A stretch of 64,000 bases of DNA from Planktothricoides raciborskii GIHE-MW2. Its GTDB lineage: Bacteria > Cyanobacteriota > Cyanobacteriia > Cyanobacteriales > Laspinemataceae. Position 1 is the first letter of the stretch. Each line of letters starts with the position of its first letter. The stretch is taken from the NCBI RefSeq assembly GCF_040564635.1, contig NZ_CP159837.1:3459001-3523000 (forward strand). Reading direction: 5' to 3'. Both the position numbers and the translations under genes were made by a program. Below are positions 23,744 through 33,660 of this stretch, piece after piece. The notes under the pieces were generated by a model. It had not been told where the DNA came from. It searched no databases and saw nothing but the letters and a program-made list of their open reading frames with translations.

Positions 23744-26056
23744 TTAATGGGATAATTTCGGTTTAAATTTGCGTAAGCGGAGGGCATTTGATACTACAGA
23801 AACGGAACTAAATGCCATTGCTGCCCCGGCAATAATCGGATTGAGTAACCAGCCAAAGAACGGATAAAGAATTCCGGCAGCAATGGGAATTCCCGCTATG
23901 TTGTAAATGAAGGCAAAAAATAGGTTTTGGCGAATATTATTCATGGTAGCATGACTTAGTTGAATGGCAGTAATAATTCCCTGTAAATCTCCTGAAATTA
24001 GGGTAAGATCGCTGGCAGCGATCGCGACATCAGTTCCCGTCCCAATGGCAATCCCTACATCCGCTTGGGCTAAAGCTGGGGCATCATTAATGCCATCCCC
24101 AACCATTGCGACAATTTTGCTTTTTGCTTGTAATATTCTGATTTGTTCTGCTTTCTGGTCGGGGCGAACTTCTGCTAATACTTTGGTGATGCCAACTTGA
24201 TGAGCGATCGCCTCTGCGGTTTGGCGATTATCTCCCGTTAACATTACCACTTCTAAGCCCATTTTTTTCAAGGTTTTGACTGCATTTATGGAAGAAGGTT
24301 TGACCGCATCAGCAATGGCAAATAAACCTTGCACTTGGCCATTAATCGCTAACCAAGCGGTTGTTTTTCCTTGGGTTTCCCAAGTTTCTTGATATGCGGC
24401 TAAAACTTGGGTGTCAATGTTTAATTGATTTAACCACCGTTTGGTGCCAATTTGTACTAAGTTATCCTCAATGTTCCCTTCAACTCCCATACCAGCGATC
24501 GCCGCAAAATTGGTAATTTCTCTGGTAATTTCTCTAATTTCCGGTGAAGAAATTTCTACTCCCTGAGACTTAGCATAATCCACAATTGCTTCCCCCAAAG
24601 GATGTTCTGAATGACTTTCCAGTGCTGCGGCAAAAGCTAATAATTCAATTTCACTATAATCGACACTAGAATCGGCAATATTATCCACAATTCCAAAAAC
24701 TGTGATATAATCAGTCACAGTAGGTTTACCCTGGGTAATCGTGCCAGTTTTATCTAACACAATGGTTTGAATTTTATGGGCTAATTCTAAACTCTCAGCC
24801 CCTTTAATTAAAATACCATATTCTGCCCCTAAACCAGTACCTACCATGACTGAAGTTGGGGTAGCTAAACCCAAAGCACAAGGACAAGCAATAATCAGCA
24901 CTCCCAAGGTAGTAATCATCGCCATAGTTAGGTTGCCCGTTGTCTTAAACCAAATCAAAAAAGTAATAACGGCGATCGCCATGACAACGGGGACAAACCA
25001 CCCAGTAACGCGATCGGCTAACCGTTGAATTGGGGCTTTACTGCCTTGGGCTTCTTGGACTAATTTAACTATCTGGGCTAACATAGTATCCTTGCCGACT
25101 CTTGCAGCCCGAAATTGAAAACTGCCGGTCTTATTAATCGTCCCTCCAATTACTTCATCCCCTACCTGTTTTTTTACCGGCAAAGGTTCACCTGTGACCA
25201 TTGCCTCATCAACTTGAGAAATCCCGGAAATAACCTCACCATCTACGGGAATTTTTTCCCCAGGGCGGACTAAAATAACATCACCCACTTGCACCTGTTC
25301 TATAGGCAGGTCTATAGGTTCTCCATTTTGAATTACCCTCGCGGTTTTTGCTTGTAAACCCATCAATTTACTAATCGCTTCAGAAGTTTTTCCTCTAGCG
25401 CGACTTTCCAACAATCTGCCCAATAAAATTAGGGTAATAATCACTGCTGCGGGTTCATAGTAAATGGCCGCTTCTAACCCATGAGTTTGGAAAAAACCGG
25501 GAAAAAAAGTGGCAAACAAAGAATATAAATAAGCGGAACCAGTTCCCAGGGAGACCAAAGTATTCATATCCGCTGTATGATGTAAAAGTGACTTATATGC
25601 CCCGGTAAAAAATTGCTGACCGCACCAAACCATTACCGGAGTAGCTAATACTAATTGCACCCAAGCATTATGTAGCCACATTGGGAACCAATGCCAATGA
25701 AGTCCGGTCATGGCGGGTAAAGAACCAATGACTAAAATGGCACTAATTACTCCGCCAAATATTACCTTATTTTTTAGTTGCTTTTCTAACTGTTTTTGGG
25801 CTAATTGTTCAGGAGAGTTTTCATCTGTTTCTTGAGAAAAATCCGTCAGTGGTTCGGCGCTATAACCAGCATCGCTGACGGCTTTTTTAATGATGAATAC
25901 ATCGGTTTGTTGGGGATGATATTCTACTTTGGCTTGCGCTATGGCGAAGTTCACAAAACAGCGATCGACTCCCGGAACGCTTTGCAGGGCTTTTTCAATC
26001 CGGTTGGCACAAGCAGCACAGCCCATCCCTTTTAAACGGAGATTGATGGTTTCCAT
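23744..26056 (-). CDS. Copper-translocating P1B-type ATPase
   Basis: A 770-residue membrane ATPase. There is one N-terminal heavy-metal domain with GMGC13AAC16, then eight membrane spans. The transport motif is CPC ([15 protein letters not shown], near residue 393), with phosphorylated Asp in DKTGT (near 436), SEHPLGEAI for the nucleotide domain and [14 protein letters not shown] for the hinge. CPC with an HP motif and an MxCxxC-type domain specify the Cu(I) subgroup, equivalent to PacS or CtaA in Synechocystis. PacS loads thylakoid plastocyanin and CtaA imports across the plasma membrane; which one this is cannot be decided here. The 3' end lies in a tandem duplication, but the coding frame is whole. 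Confidence 0.94.
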   Translation of the reverse strand: METINLRLKGMGCAACANRIEKALQSVPGVDRCFVNFAIAQAKVEYHPQQTDVFIIKKAVSDAGYSAEPLTDFSQETDENSPEQLAQKQLEKQLKNKVIFGGVISAILVIGSLPAMTGLHWHWFPMWLHNAWVQLVLATPVMVWCGQQFFTGAYKSLLHHTADMNTLVSLGTGSAYLYSLFATFFPGFFQTHGLEAAIYYEPAAVIITLILLGRLLESRARGKTSEAISKLMGLQAKTARVIQNGEPIDLPIEQVQVGDVILVRPGEKIPVDGEVISGISQVDEAMVTGEPLPVKKQVGDEVIGGTINKTGSFQFRAARVGKDTMLAQIVKLVQEAQGSKAPIQRLADRVTGWFVPVVMAIAVITFLIWFKTTGNLTMAMITTLGVLIIACPCALGLATPTSVMVGTGLGAEYGILIKGAESLELAHKIQTIVLDKTGTITQGKPTVTDYITVFGIVDNIADSSVDYSEIELLAFAAALESHSEHPLGEAIVDYAKSQGVEISSPEIREITREITNFAAIAGMGVEGNIEDNLVQIGTKRWLNQLNIDTQVLAAYQETWETQGKTTAWLAINGQVQGLFAIADAVKPSSINAVKTLKKMGLEVVMLTGDNRQTAEAIAHQVGITKVLAEVRPDQKAEQIRILQAKSKIVAMVGDGINDAPALAQADVGIAIGTGTDVAIAASDLTLISGDLQGIITAIQLSHATMNNIRQNLFFAFIYNIAGIPIAAGILYPFFGWLLNPIIAGAAMAFSSVSVVSNALRLRKFKPKLSH

Positions 26057-26598
26057 AAAGAGTATGTGAAATTACGGCTAGATATAGGGTAATGTCTCCA
26101 GTTGGCTGGAGACTCAACATTGCTTTACAAAAGTTAATAAATAGGGCAGGGGAGCGGAGGTGCCCGCCATCAGCGGGGGTGCAGGGGTGCAGGGGAGAAA
26201 AGAGGATAGAGAAAAGAGGATAGAGGATGCTTCTGAAAATTCTCTCTTCTATGCATCTCTCTTCGCGGGGGAGAACAGAGGTAGGGGCAATCCCCCGTGG
26301 TTACCCAGGAGTCTTGTAGGGTGGGCAAGGTTTTGCCCACCCTAGGAAAGATAAAGGGAGCGGAGGCTTGTAGGGTGGGCAAGGTTTTGCCCACCCTAGG
26401 AAAGATAAAGAAAATCTTTAAAATTAGCGTTTCTATTGAATGAACTTTGACTAAAGAGATATAATAAGGCCAAGGTTAACTTTTAGTTTTAACCGGCGCT
26501 TCGAGTTTAAGGCAGACGATTTTTAGGATGATTCAAATTCTCAGTTTATGAGGATTTGGTGACAAAAAAATTAAAGAGATTAAAGCACGAGGTGGGCG
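26057..26598. other. 542-base intergenic region with repeats
   Basis: It holds the promoter side of the copper ATPase gene, a GGGGTGCAGG stretch, an AGAGGATAGAG run and two identical copies of a palindrome (half-site TAGGGTGGGCAAGG, at about 26315-26345 and 26371-26400), each followed by AAAGATAAAG. Bases 26400-26598 look like ordinary leader DNA of the next gene. Confidence 0.7.
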
Positions 26599-26895
26599 AT
26601 GAAAGATAAAGCCGAAGTGTTAGAAAAAATGAAATCAACCTGGCACTATTACAGAGATTATCGGCGATCGCATAATTCGATGGAAAATAATCTTTGTGAT
26701 GAAGGAGTATGTCAGGAAGTTTTATGTGTTGATGCCTTATATGACGACTATCAACACTTGAAAAGAGAGTTAAAAAATACCACAGGGGTGACAATTTGTC
26801 CCGAATGTGGAGAAACAATTGAACCGATTACGGATAAATGTCCTGCTTGTGGCGTGAGATTCATCACCGCTTGGGATCACGAATGGGATAACTAA
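26599..26895 (+). CDS. Small zinc-ribbon protein
   Basis: A 98-residue protein with an acidic/basic helical first half (MKDKAEVLEKMKSTWHYYRDYRRSH) and a C-terminal zinc ribbon made of two CxxC knuckles, CPECGETIEP and CPACGVRF, 15 residues apart. A good ribosome-binding sequence (GAGGTGG) precedes the ATG. Two more cysteine pairs in the middle (LCDEGVCQEVLC) may bind a second metal or be structural. Family and function are not recognised; zinc ribbons of this size often bind nucleic acid or act as adaptors. It stands alone. Confidence 0.75.
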   Translation: MKDKAEVLEKMKSTWHYYRDYRRSHNSMENNLCDEGVCQEVLCVDALYDDYQHLKRELKNTTGVTICPECGETIEPITDKCPACGVRFITAWDHEWDN

Positions 26896-26907
26896 TTTTT
26901 CAGAATT

Positions 26908-26936
26908 GTAGGGTGGGCAAGTTTTGCCCACCCTAC
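26908..26936. terminator. Palindrome after the zinc-ribbon gene
   Basis: Arms GTAGGGTGGGCAA and TTGCCCACCCTAC with a three-base loop begin 12 bases after the stop codon. It could act as a terminator for both this gene and the convergent NACHT gene. Identical wording occurs at several intergenic sites in the window, so this is a dispersed palindrome family. Confidence 0.55.
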
Positions 26937-26982
26937 GTTTGCTTGTGCGGTGGGAAAGTTTTGCCCACTCTACGTTTATTGC

Positions 26983-29229
26983 TTAGTTTTTACTATTCAG
27001 GGTAGAAAAAGTCTGGTATTTCTGAAGGGAATCCGGGACATTCACCGCCATATCTAAGCCTTGCACCTCTTGCCAATTGGTATTTTCATCCCAGGTAATA
27101 TTTTGCAAATCAGCATCGCTGAGGTTAGCACCCTGGAAATTGACGCTACTCAGGTCAGCCCCGCTGAGATCGGCACTTCGCAGGTTGGTCCCCGTTAAGT
27201 TAGCGTGGCGCAGATCCGCCCGAAATAAATCTGTGCTGTGCAGATTTGCCCGCGTTAAATTAGCGTAACTTAAATTCGCTCCACTGAGGTTAGCTCCCGT
27301 GAGATAAGCCCCAGATAAATTCGCTCCACTCAGGTTAGCGCCACTGAGGTAGGCCATACTCAAAGAAGTTTCAGTTAAGTTAGCATGACTAAGATTAGCG
27401 CCTACAAGATAGGTGCTGATTAAGTCAACGTGACTGAGGTTAATGCCACTGAGGAAGACCCCAGCGATGCGTAAAAAGGCGGAAACGTCTAGGGAACAGC
27501 TATAGCCGATAATACAAAATAGTTGATCTTTATTAAACTGTTCGGTGTCGGGAACGCCGCAAGGATAAAAGTTGATTTGTTCTTTGAGGTCATAATTTTC
27601 CTGGGCATAGCGGTGTAATTCTAGTAATAAAATCATTACATTTAGCCCTGCATAAAGATCCACTTGACGCTGACCTAAATCAATGCCTTGCTTTTGCAAT
27701 TGTCTGGCTTTTTTCTGGGGTAAACTATCTTCGATCGCATCAATAAATACCCCGTGACACCAGCGCCAGTAAAAATTTTCTAGGCGGTGAAAGAGTTCTA
27801 CGGGACGAAAATTATGACTAAGACCGAGTAACCCGATTAAGAATTCTACCAATTCTAAGGTTAAACGACCATAACCCAGGAGGTCATAAATTTCCCAGTC
27901 CATTTGTTGAGTGGGAATATAAAATTTTTCCCGTTGCACTCCGGGGATTGTCCAAGTTTCTATGCTTTGGGCTAATCGCGTGGCAAACAAAAAGTCCCCA
28001 AAGGCTTTGTGACTAATTTGAAATTCTGGTATTTCTGGAAAATTATTAGTTTTATATGCCAAATTACCCAGGGGATTTTTCAGAATTTTTCGCTCTAATA
28101 TTTGAGCAATTTCCCGCAGTAAGTTTTTGACGTCTGGCAAGTTTTCTAAGCGTTGCTCAATTATGTTTAATGGCGCATATAAACTGCCAGATTGCCGCAC
28201 GCATAAGCCAATTTCTGTTAAAAGCGATCGCCAATTATCTAAAGCATCAATATTGGGGAATTCATCTTTGCGGGTCTGGGGATGAAAACAGCTAACCACC
28301 CACTCTAATACCTGCTGGTAAATCAGAATCTTGGCCTGAGTATAGCTGGTATTATCCAATCTTTCTGGATACAATTGTCCATCGCGATGCAGGGCGGATA
28401 AGAAATAGAGCCATAGGGGTTCTCTGGCGATTTCTTTTAAAGATTCAGGACAGGTGTAATCTTGTAAAAATTCAGAGAAATAAGCCGGATTTTGGCCCGA
28501 TACTAAATTAGACCATTTGCCGAACCATTCTTCCTGAAGTTCATCATCCATTGGTAAAAGTTCTACCCGATCTAAATTAGCCGGTAGAAATCTTTCTAAG
28601 CCTTTTAATGCCACAGAACGTCCGGTAATAATCACCTGATGCCCCATGTGATGATTTTGGGAACATTCTTTTTGAAATTCGGCCACTTGTTGCAAGAATT
28701 CTTCTAAACTACGGCTATTTTTACTGGGGGGCAGTTCATCAAATCCATCCAACAAAAATAAAAAGCGGGTGACACCAGTGGTTAACCATTGATGGCTATA
28801 TTTAGCAAAGGTATTTTTTAGGTGCGATCGCAGGTTATATTCAAAACTGGGTTGAATGATTTTGAAATCATTTAAGTGAACCACAATAGGCGTCCATTGG
28901 GGATACATTTCCTGGCGCACCCAATCCGCCATAATCCGAGAAAATAGGGTTTTTCCCGAACCGGCTTTGCCTTGAATTACAATTACTTTATCGGAAAAGT
29001 TTTCCTGGTGTAAAATATCTTTTACCTGGTCTTCCAAAATTACCGGCGGACTATATTGATTTAGGTTTCCGTTGGCATCAATTGCTTGAGCTTTTAAGGA
29101 AACATAGATGTCCTGAAAGGTGAAATTTTCCGCAAACACTTTTTGTTTAGGGGCAGCGGCAATTTCCTGCTCTAGATAATGCTTGACTTTCTGATATTTT
29201 TTCAAGTTATCCCTCTGCTTAAATATCAA
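26983..29229 (-). CDS. NACHT-domain NTPase with C-terminal pentapeptide repeats
   Basis: A 748-residue STAND-type protein. Residues 1-80 are a short N-terminal region without a recognised effector. The NACHT NTPase follows, with Walker A GKAGSGKT at 87-94, Walker B FLFLLDGFDELP at 156-167 (the DGFDE form is typical of NACHT) and an arginine-bearing sensor strand QVIITGRS. Residues about 240-590 form the helical NACHT-associated region. From about 600 to 720 pentapeptide repeats (ANLSGANLSGAYLTGANLSG) build a right-handed beta-helix. Bacterial NACHT proteins include phage-defence sensors, and this C-terminal helix may be a ligand-binding or DNA-mimicking part; its role here is inference. The gene is single and convergent with the zinc-ribbon gene. 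Confidence 0.9.
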   Translation of the reverse strand: MIFKQRDNLKKYQKVKHYLEQEIAAAPKQKVFAENFTFQDIYVSLKAQAIDANGNLNQYSPPVILEDQVKDILHQENFSDKVIVIQGKAGSGKTLFSRIMADWVRQEMYPQWTPIVVHLNDFKIIQPSFEYNLRSHLKNTFAKYSHQWLTTGVTRFLFLLDGFDELPPSKNSRSLEEFLQQVAEFQKECSQNHHMGHQVIITGRSVALKGLERFLPANLDRVELLPMDDELQEEWFGKWSNLVSGQNPAYFSEFLQDYTCPESLKEIAREPLWLYFLSALHRDGQLYPERLDNTSYTQAKILIYQQVLEWVVSCFHPQTRKDEFPNIDALDNWRSLLTEIGLCVRQSGSLYAPLNIIEQRLENLPDVKNLLREIAQILERKILKNPLGNLAYKTNNFPEIPEFQISHKAFGDFLFATRLAQSIETWTIPGVQREKFYIPTQQMDWEIYDLLGYGRLTLELVEFLIGLLGLSHNFRPVELFHRLENFYWRWCHGVFIDAIEDSLPQKKARQLQKQGIDLGQRQVDLYAGLNVMILLLELHRYAQENYDLKEQINFYPCGVPDTEQFNKDQLFCIIGYSCSLDVSAFLRIAGVFLSGINLSHVDLISTYLVGANLSHANLTETSLSMAYLSGANLSGANLSGAYLTGANLSGANLSYANLTRANLHSTDLFRADLRHANLTGTNLRSADLSGADLSSVNFQGANLSDADLQNITWDENTNWQEVQGLDMAVNVPDSLQKYQTFSTLNSKN

Positions 29230-29587
29230 TCTATGGTACTCGCTATTTAGTTTACCGCTACTGAGGCGATTAATTGGCTTTTTCTAACTGCCAAGTTCTT
29301 CTCTCTCTGCACCCCCTGCACCCTAGGGCGCAAGCATTGCGCCCCTACACCCTACACCCTACACCCTACACCCTACACCCTACACCCTACACCCTACACC
29401 CTACACCCTACACCCTACACCCTACACCCTACACCCTACACCCTACACGACGGCGGCTTCCCCCCAAACTCCCCACACTCCTATTTGCTAAAAATTTGCA
29501 AAATAGTGACAAATCAAGCCAAAATATGGCGGAAATCCCGATCAGGTTTTGGGTAATGTGTCTTGGCTGGTTTCGCCGTGAGGCACC
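29230..29587. other. Intergenic region with heptamer array
   Basis: Divergent region between the NACHT gene and the symporter gene. It contains a palindromic GGGCGCAAGCATTGCGCCCC piece (29327-29346), then a CCCTACA heptamer array (29345-29448). A unique stretch of about 140 bases follows that should hold the symporter promoter. The frame spanning the heptamers is not a gene. Confidence 0.7.
29345..29448. repeat. CCCTACA heptanucleotide array
   Basis: About 15 perfect tandem copies of the 7-base unit CCCTACA, similar in form to plant-type telomeric DNA but inside a chromosome. The period is not a multiple of three, so a translated frame gives a seven-residue pseudo-repeat. Confidence 0.97.
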
Positions 29588-29659
29588 ATGAGCCAGTCAG
29601 ATCGCGATCGGTATTGTCAGCGATCCGATCCATGTTTTTATGTTGAAGTGAGTGAGTGT

Positions 29660-31153
29660 ATGAGAAAAAATGTCGTTTGCCTAGTGCTACTTTTTCTGGC
29701 CATGTCCACAGCAGCGATCGCCCAAGGAGAAGAAAGCGCCGCCAACAGTGGCGGGTTACTTCAGACCATTGATAGCGTCTTTGCTCAAATTGTCGCGGTG
29801 ATGTCTAGGGTGCTGTTTTTCAGTATTGGTGGCATTCCCCTGATTGTAATGTGGCTGATTAGCGGGGCAATTTTCTTTACCATTCGGATGGGCTTGATCA
29901 ACTTTCGGGCTTTTAAGCACGCTATTTTTGTGGTGCAAGGTCACTTTGACGATCCCTCGGAAGAAGGAGAAGTTTCCCACTTCCAAGCTTTAGCGGCTGC
30001 CCTGTCCGCAACGGTGGGATTGGGGAATATTGCCGGGGTTTCGGTAGCGGTGAGTCTGGGGGGTCCAGGGGCCGTGGTCTGGATGACTCTAGCCGGTTTG
30101 TTCGGCATGACTAGCAAGTTTGTGGAATGTACCCTAGCCCAGAAATATCGTGTGATGGCAGAAGATGGCACGGTTTCCGGGGGGCCAATGCATTACCTTT
30201 CTAGAGGTTTGGCTGAGAGAGGACTGGGGCAACTGGGTAAAGGTTTGGCGGGACTGTTTGCGGTACTCTGTATTTTTGCTTCCTTGGGGGGCGGCAATAT
30301 GTTCCAAGCCAACCAGTCTTATGCCGCGATCGCTGGTATGGTTCCACAATTTCCTAACTGGGCTTATGGTTTAGGAATTGCCTTTTTGGTCGGTTTAGTG
30401 ATTATTGGTGGGATTAAAAGAATCGGTTCTGTAGCGGGCGCCTTGGTGCCCGCTATGTGTTTAATTTATGTATTGGCGTCCCTGTGGATTTTGGTGAGCA
30501 ATTTTAGTCAAATTCCCGCTGCCTTTACTTCGATTATCCAAGGGGCATTTTCTCCCGAAGCCATTGAAGGCGGTTTTATTGGCGTCTTGGTTCAGGGCGT
30601 TAGACGGGCTGTGTTTTCTAATGAAGCGGGGGTGGGTTCAGCCGCGATCGCTCATGCGGCAGCCAAAACCAAAGAACCCATCCGGGAGGGAATTGTGGCC
30701 TTGTTGGAACCCTTCATTGATACGGTGGTGATCTGTAATATGACCGCGTTAGTAGTGGTAATTACTGGCACCTACGATGATGGACTGGAGGGGGTGGCCA
30801 TTACTAAAGCGGCTTTTAGTAGTGTGATTAGTTGGTTCCCGATTATTCTCACTTTGGCGGTATTTCTGTTTGCCTTCTCCACGATGATTTCTTGGAGTTA
30901 TTACGGGGAAAGATGCTGGGCTTATTTGTTTGGTAATCACACCATTCAAGTTTACCACGGCATTTATGTGGTTTGTCTATTTATTGGTTCGGTGGTCAAC
31001 TTGGGAGCGATTATCGATTTCACGGATATGATGTTTTTCTGTATGGCTTTTCCTAATATGTTGGGCGGATTTATTATGTCCAATGAGGTGGCCGCTGATT
31101 TAAATGATTATATGAATCGGCTGAAAAGTGGGGCAATGCCGATTTATAAGTAA
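29660..31153 (+). CDS. Sodium:alanine/glycine symporter family transporter (AGCS)
   Basis: Membrane transporter with about ten spans. Family hallmarks are the region around GPGAVVWMTLAGLFGMTSKFVE, GGPMHYL, and AVFSNEAGVGSAAIAHAAAKT. It would import alanine or glycine with sodium. I prefer the ATG at 29660, where a signal-like hydrophobic stretch begins (MRKNVVCLVLLFLAMSTAAIAQ). An in-frame ATG at 29588 would add 24 polar residues. Length of 497 residues is within the family range, with an unusual N-terminal cleavable-looking signal. The gene is followed by a palindrome in terminator position. Confidence 0.92.
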   Translation: MRKNVVCLVLLFLAMSTAAIAQGEESAANSGGLLQTIDSVFAQIVAVMSRVLFFSIGGIPLIVMWLISGAIFFTIRMGLINFRAFKHAIFVVQGHFDDPSEEGEVSHFQALAAALSATVGLGNIAGVSVAVSLGGPGAVVWMTLAGLFGMTSKFVECTLAQKYRVMAEDGTVSGGPMHYLSRGLAERGLGQLGKGLAGLFAVLCIFASLGGGNMFQANQSYAAIAGMVPQFPNWAYGLGIAFLVGLVIIGGIKRIGSVAGALVPAMCLIYVLASLWILVSNFSQIPAAFTSIIQGAFSPEAIEGGFIGVLVQGVRRAVFSNEAGVGSAAIAHAAAKTKEPIREGIVALLEPFIDTVVICNMTALVVVITGTYDDGLEGVAITKAAFSSVISWFPIILTLAVFLFAFSTMISWSYYGERCWAYLFGNHTIQVYHGIYVVCLFIGSVVNLGAIIDFTDMMFFCMAFPNMLGGFIMSNEVAADLNDYMNRLKSGAMPIYK

Positions 31154-31164
31154 GATACAAGAAA

Positions 31165-31189
31165 CCTAAAGAAACCCGGTTTCTTTAGG
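31165..31189. terminator. Palindrome after the symporter gene
   Basis: Twelve-base arms CCTAAAGAAACC and GGTTTCTTTAGG around a single central C, starting 11 bases after the stop. It is an extended copy of the dispersed AGAAACC-N-GGTTTCT element, here placed where a transcription terminator is expected. Confidence 0.6.
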
Positions 31190-31244
31190 GGAGTTTTAAG
31201 CTAGAATGCAAAACTGATGATTTCTTGATTTCTAGTCCTACGCC

Positions 31245-32351
31245 ATGAATGCCCCAGTTAATCTAGCCACAGAAACTCAGAACCGGAAAGCCGATCATAT
31301 TCGGGTCTGTCTTGATGAAGATGTGCAATTTCGGCAAACGACCACGGGTTTAGAACGTTATCGGTTTACTCACGCTTGTTTGCCGGAACTGGATCTCGCT
31401 GAGATCGATCTGAGTACGGAGTTTCTGGGTAAACCGTTGGGGGCGCCGTTGCTGATTTCTTCCATGACTGGAGGGACAGAGTTGGCGAAAACGATTAATT
31501 ATCGTTTGGCTGAAGTAGCCCAAGCATATAAGCTGGCAATGGGAGTGGGTTCGCAGCGGGTGGCGGTGGAAAACCCGGAAGTAGGGGATACTTTTGCTGT
31601 GCGATCGCTCGCTCCTGATATTTTGCTGTTTGCCAACTTGGGCGCCGTGCAACTGAATTATACTTACGGTCTAGAACAATGTCAGCGGGTGGTAGACCAG
31701 CTAGAAGCTGACGCTTTGATTTTGCACCTCAACCCCCTACAAGAAGCGGTGCAAACTAAAGGCGATCGCAATTTCCACGGATTACTTGACAAAATTGAAA
31801 GATTATGCTATAGCCTACCAGTGCCGGTGATTGCCAAAGAAGTGGGCAATGGTATTTCTGGGGCAATGGCAAAAAAATTAATTGATGCGGGGGTAAGTGC
31901 GATCGATGTGGCGGGGGCTGGTGGCACCTCCTGGGCAAGAGTGGAAGGGGAACGAGCCAAGGATCCCAGGCAGGGGCGCTTAGGTCAAACTTTTGCCGAT
32001 TGGGGATTACCCACAAGTGACTGTATTATCGGGGTCAGAGCGATCGCCCCGGAAATTCCGCTGATTGCCTCTGGCGGATTGCGGAATGGATTAGATGTGG
32101 CCAAGTGTCTGGCTTTGGGGGCAGATATTGCCGGATTAGCATGGCCATTTTTGCGAGCGGCGGCGGACTCGGACAAAGCCGTGGCTGAATTAGCCGAAAT
32201 CTTAATCGAAGAAATCGCCATAGTTTTATTCTGTACCGGCAACGCGACTATTGCTGATTTGAAACAATCAAACGCCCTGGAGAAAAATGTTCCGTTTTTC
32301 GTCACGAGAGGACGCGCTGGGGTGACTTTTCCAGGAATCCAAAATGAGTAA
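31245..32351 (+). CDS. fni: Isopentenyl-diphosphate delta-isomerase type 2
   Basis: FMN- and NAD(P)H-dependent enzyme of 368 residues that interconverts isopentenyl and dimethylallyl diphosphate, at the outlet of the MEP pathway that feeds carotenoid, phytol and quinone synthesis. Visible motifs are [10 protein letters not shown] at the N-terminus (substrate diphosphate binding), the Met-Thr-Gly-Gly loop [22 protein letters not shown] with the catalytic Gln, VKEVG-type IAKEVGNG, and the FMN phosphate loop [14 protein letters not shown]. Complete and of normal length. Type 2 is the usual cyanobacterial form. It ends before a perfect HIP1-containing palindrome. Confidence 0.95.
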   Translation: MNAPVNLATETQNRKADHIRVCLDEDVQFRQTTTGLERYRFTHACLPELDLAEIDLSTEFLGKPLGAPLLISSMTGGTELAKTINYRLAEVAQAYKLAMGVGSQRVAVENPEVGDTFAVRSLAPDILLFANLGAVQLNYTYGLEQCQRVVDQLEADALILHLNPLQEAVQTKGDRNFHGLLDKIERLCYSLPVPVIAKEVGNGISGAMAKKLIDAGVSAIDVAGAGGTSWARVEGERAKDPRQGRLGQTFADWGLPTSDCIIGVRAIAPEIPLIASGGLRNGLDVAKCLALGADIAGLAWPFLRAAADSDKAVAELAEILIEEIAIVLFCTGNATIADLKQSNALEKNVPFFVTRGRAGVTFPGIQNE

Positions 32352-32404
32352 ATTTTAGTCGATGACTCACGTTTTCTGGAGTTTGAGGCAGAATTATCAG
32401 CACT

Positions 32405-32439
32405 TGCCACTTAGCGATCGCCGCGATCGCTAAGTGGCA
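32405..32439. terminator. 35-base palindrome containing two HIP1 sites
   Basis: Perfect 17-base arms (TGCCACTTAGCGATCGC and its complement) around one central base, 53 bases after the fni stop. As RNA it would be a very stable hairpin, followed by ATTTTCT, so termination is likely. Confidence 0.65.
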
Positions 32440-32477
32440 GATTTTCTACCGGGGAGATAATACAGCTTGTTCAGTAT

Positions 32478-33423
32478 TTAGCTAGTACAGTAGCAGCATT
32501 TGGTAAACCAGTTCTTAAATGTAGTTGTTCCAATCAGCATTAAAGCTAGTTCAATTAACTGTTCTAACGCCAACATGGATCAGGTGGGGAAAATTCTGAC
32601 CAGTGACTTAACCGTTGACCATAACATCTCAATTAGATTGAATTCTGGTGAGTAGGGTAGTAAATACTCTACTGTAGCTCCCGCTCTCGGCAATCATTTC
32701 GGCAACACCTGACATTTTATGGATATTAAGATTATCCATAACTACCACATCCCCTGGGTTGATCTGCGGCACCAGGTCATTGGCCACAAAATCTAGAAAA
32801 TCTTCACCTTTCATAGAACCAGTAATGGCTTTTTTAGCCACAACTCCTCTCATACTTATGGCGCCGATTAATGTCATTTTTCTCCCTTTGTAAAAGGGTC
32901 TTAAATCGAAGGCTTTTTGCCCTTTCTCACTCCTGGCCATCTCGCGAATCATCCCGACCCAAAAAGCTGTCTCGTCGATAAATATTAATTTTTCTTGTGG
33001 TACATCTTGAACCCTTTTCCGGTAATCAACTCGCTGCTGTTGGCCAGCTTCGGTTGCTACCTTTTCGGCCTGGTAAGTTTTTTTTAGGGTTAATCCTTCT
33101 TTTTGGAGAAACTCACAGATCCCCCCTAAACTCACATAAACATCCTGCTCGTTTAGGAGATGTTCCCGATACTGCCTCACGGTCCAATCTGGATGAGATT
33201 TTACCATCTTCACGATAAAGTCTCGATAAGCTTCTAGCTTACCGGGACGTTTGCGACCGGGTTTTTTGGGGGTTAACTCTTGGGTTTCTCGATATTGTTT
33301 GATATAACTATGAACAGTAGCAGGACTAAGCATAAACTGTTCGGCGAGTTGCCGAATCGAGCCTTTGCCCAACTTATAAGCAGTGACGACTTTTTGTCTA
33401 AAGTCCAGAGAGTAAGGTCCCAT
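32478..33423 (-). pseudogene. IS630-family transposase, copy 1, frameshifted before the last catalytic residue
   Basis: The first frame (33423 to 32629) encodes an N-terminal double helix-turn-helix (SIRQLAEQFMLSPATVHSYI) and the first two acidic catalytic residues (FIDETAFW and VVMDNLNIHK). It then runs out of frame after EMIAE. The third catalytic residue, in PPYSPEFNPIEMLW, is in the next frame. One extra A in the text GAGAGCGGGAGC explains it. The A-run that is nine long in the copy at 38094 is eight here, so this copy reads through the middle. Activity would need ribosomal frameshifting; otherwise it is dead. Confidence 0.85.
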
Positions 33424-33459
33424 AGCTGAATTTAGTTGGCATTGAGTATAGCTCTAGTT

Positions 33460-33660
33460 GTAACTATTCAGGTGTCTGAAACACAGCCATATCAAGGGTT
33501 TCAGAATTAATGTGAGGTCTAGACTAACAGATCATTCTCAATAAATACCAAAAAATAAGGGCTTTGGATTTTATTGTTGATAATCGATAAACAGGTAGAA
33601 AGAGTTAGAACCCATAATAAACGACGCTTACAGCCGAACTATTACGACCTGAATGCTTAC
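33460..33660. mobile_element. 201-bp IS66-type MITE inside IS630 copy 1
   Basis: The ends are GTAACTATTCAGGT at the left and the complement of GTAAGCATTCAGGT at the right. An exact 8-base duplication CTCTAGTT lies on each side (33452-33459 and 33661-33668). The uninterrupted site is preserved in the sister IS630 at 38018. GTAA-starting ends and 8-base duplications are the pattern of the IS66 family. There is no coding capacity. Confidence 0.88.

Larger units (their letters stand above)
23373..23778. repeat. 203-bp tandem duplication reaching into the copper ATPase gene
   Basis: Bases 23373-23575 and 23576-23778 are identical apart from one visible substitution (GGTTTGAATTTG versus GGTTTAAATTTG). 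The unit contains a MITE, a GTAGGGGCGCAATGCTTGCG piece, and the last dozen codons of the P-type ATPase gene with its stop. The left copy therefore carries a disconnected duplicate of that gene's 3' end. Confidence 0.95.

Noticed and set aside
29274-29591. 105-codon frame with a seven-residue repeat
   Set aside because: It is the translation of the CCCTACA heptamer array; there is no credible start region or family.
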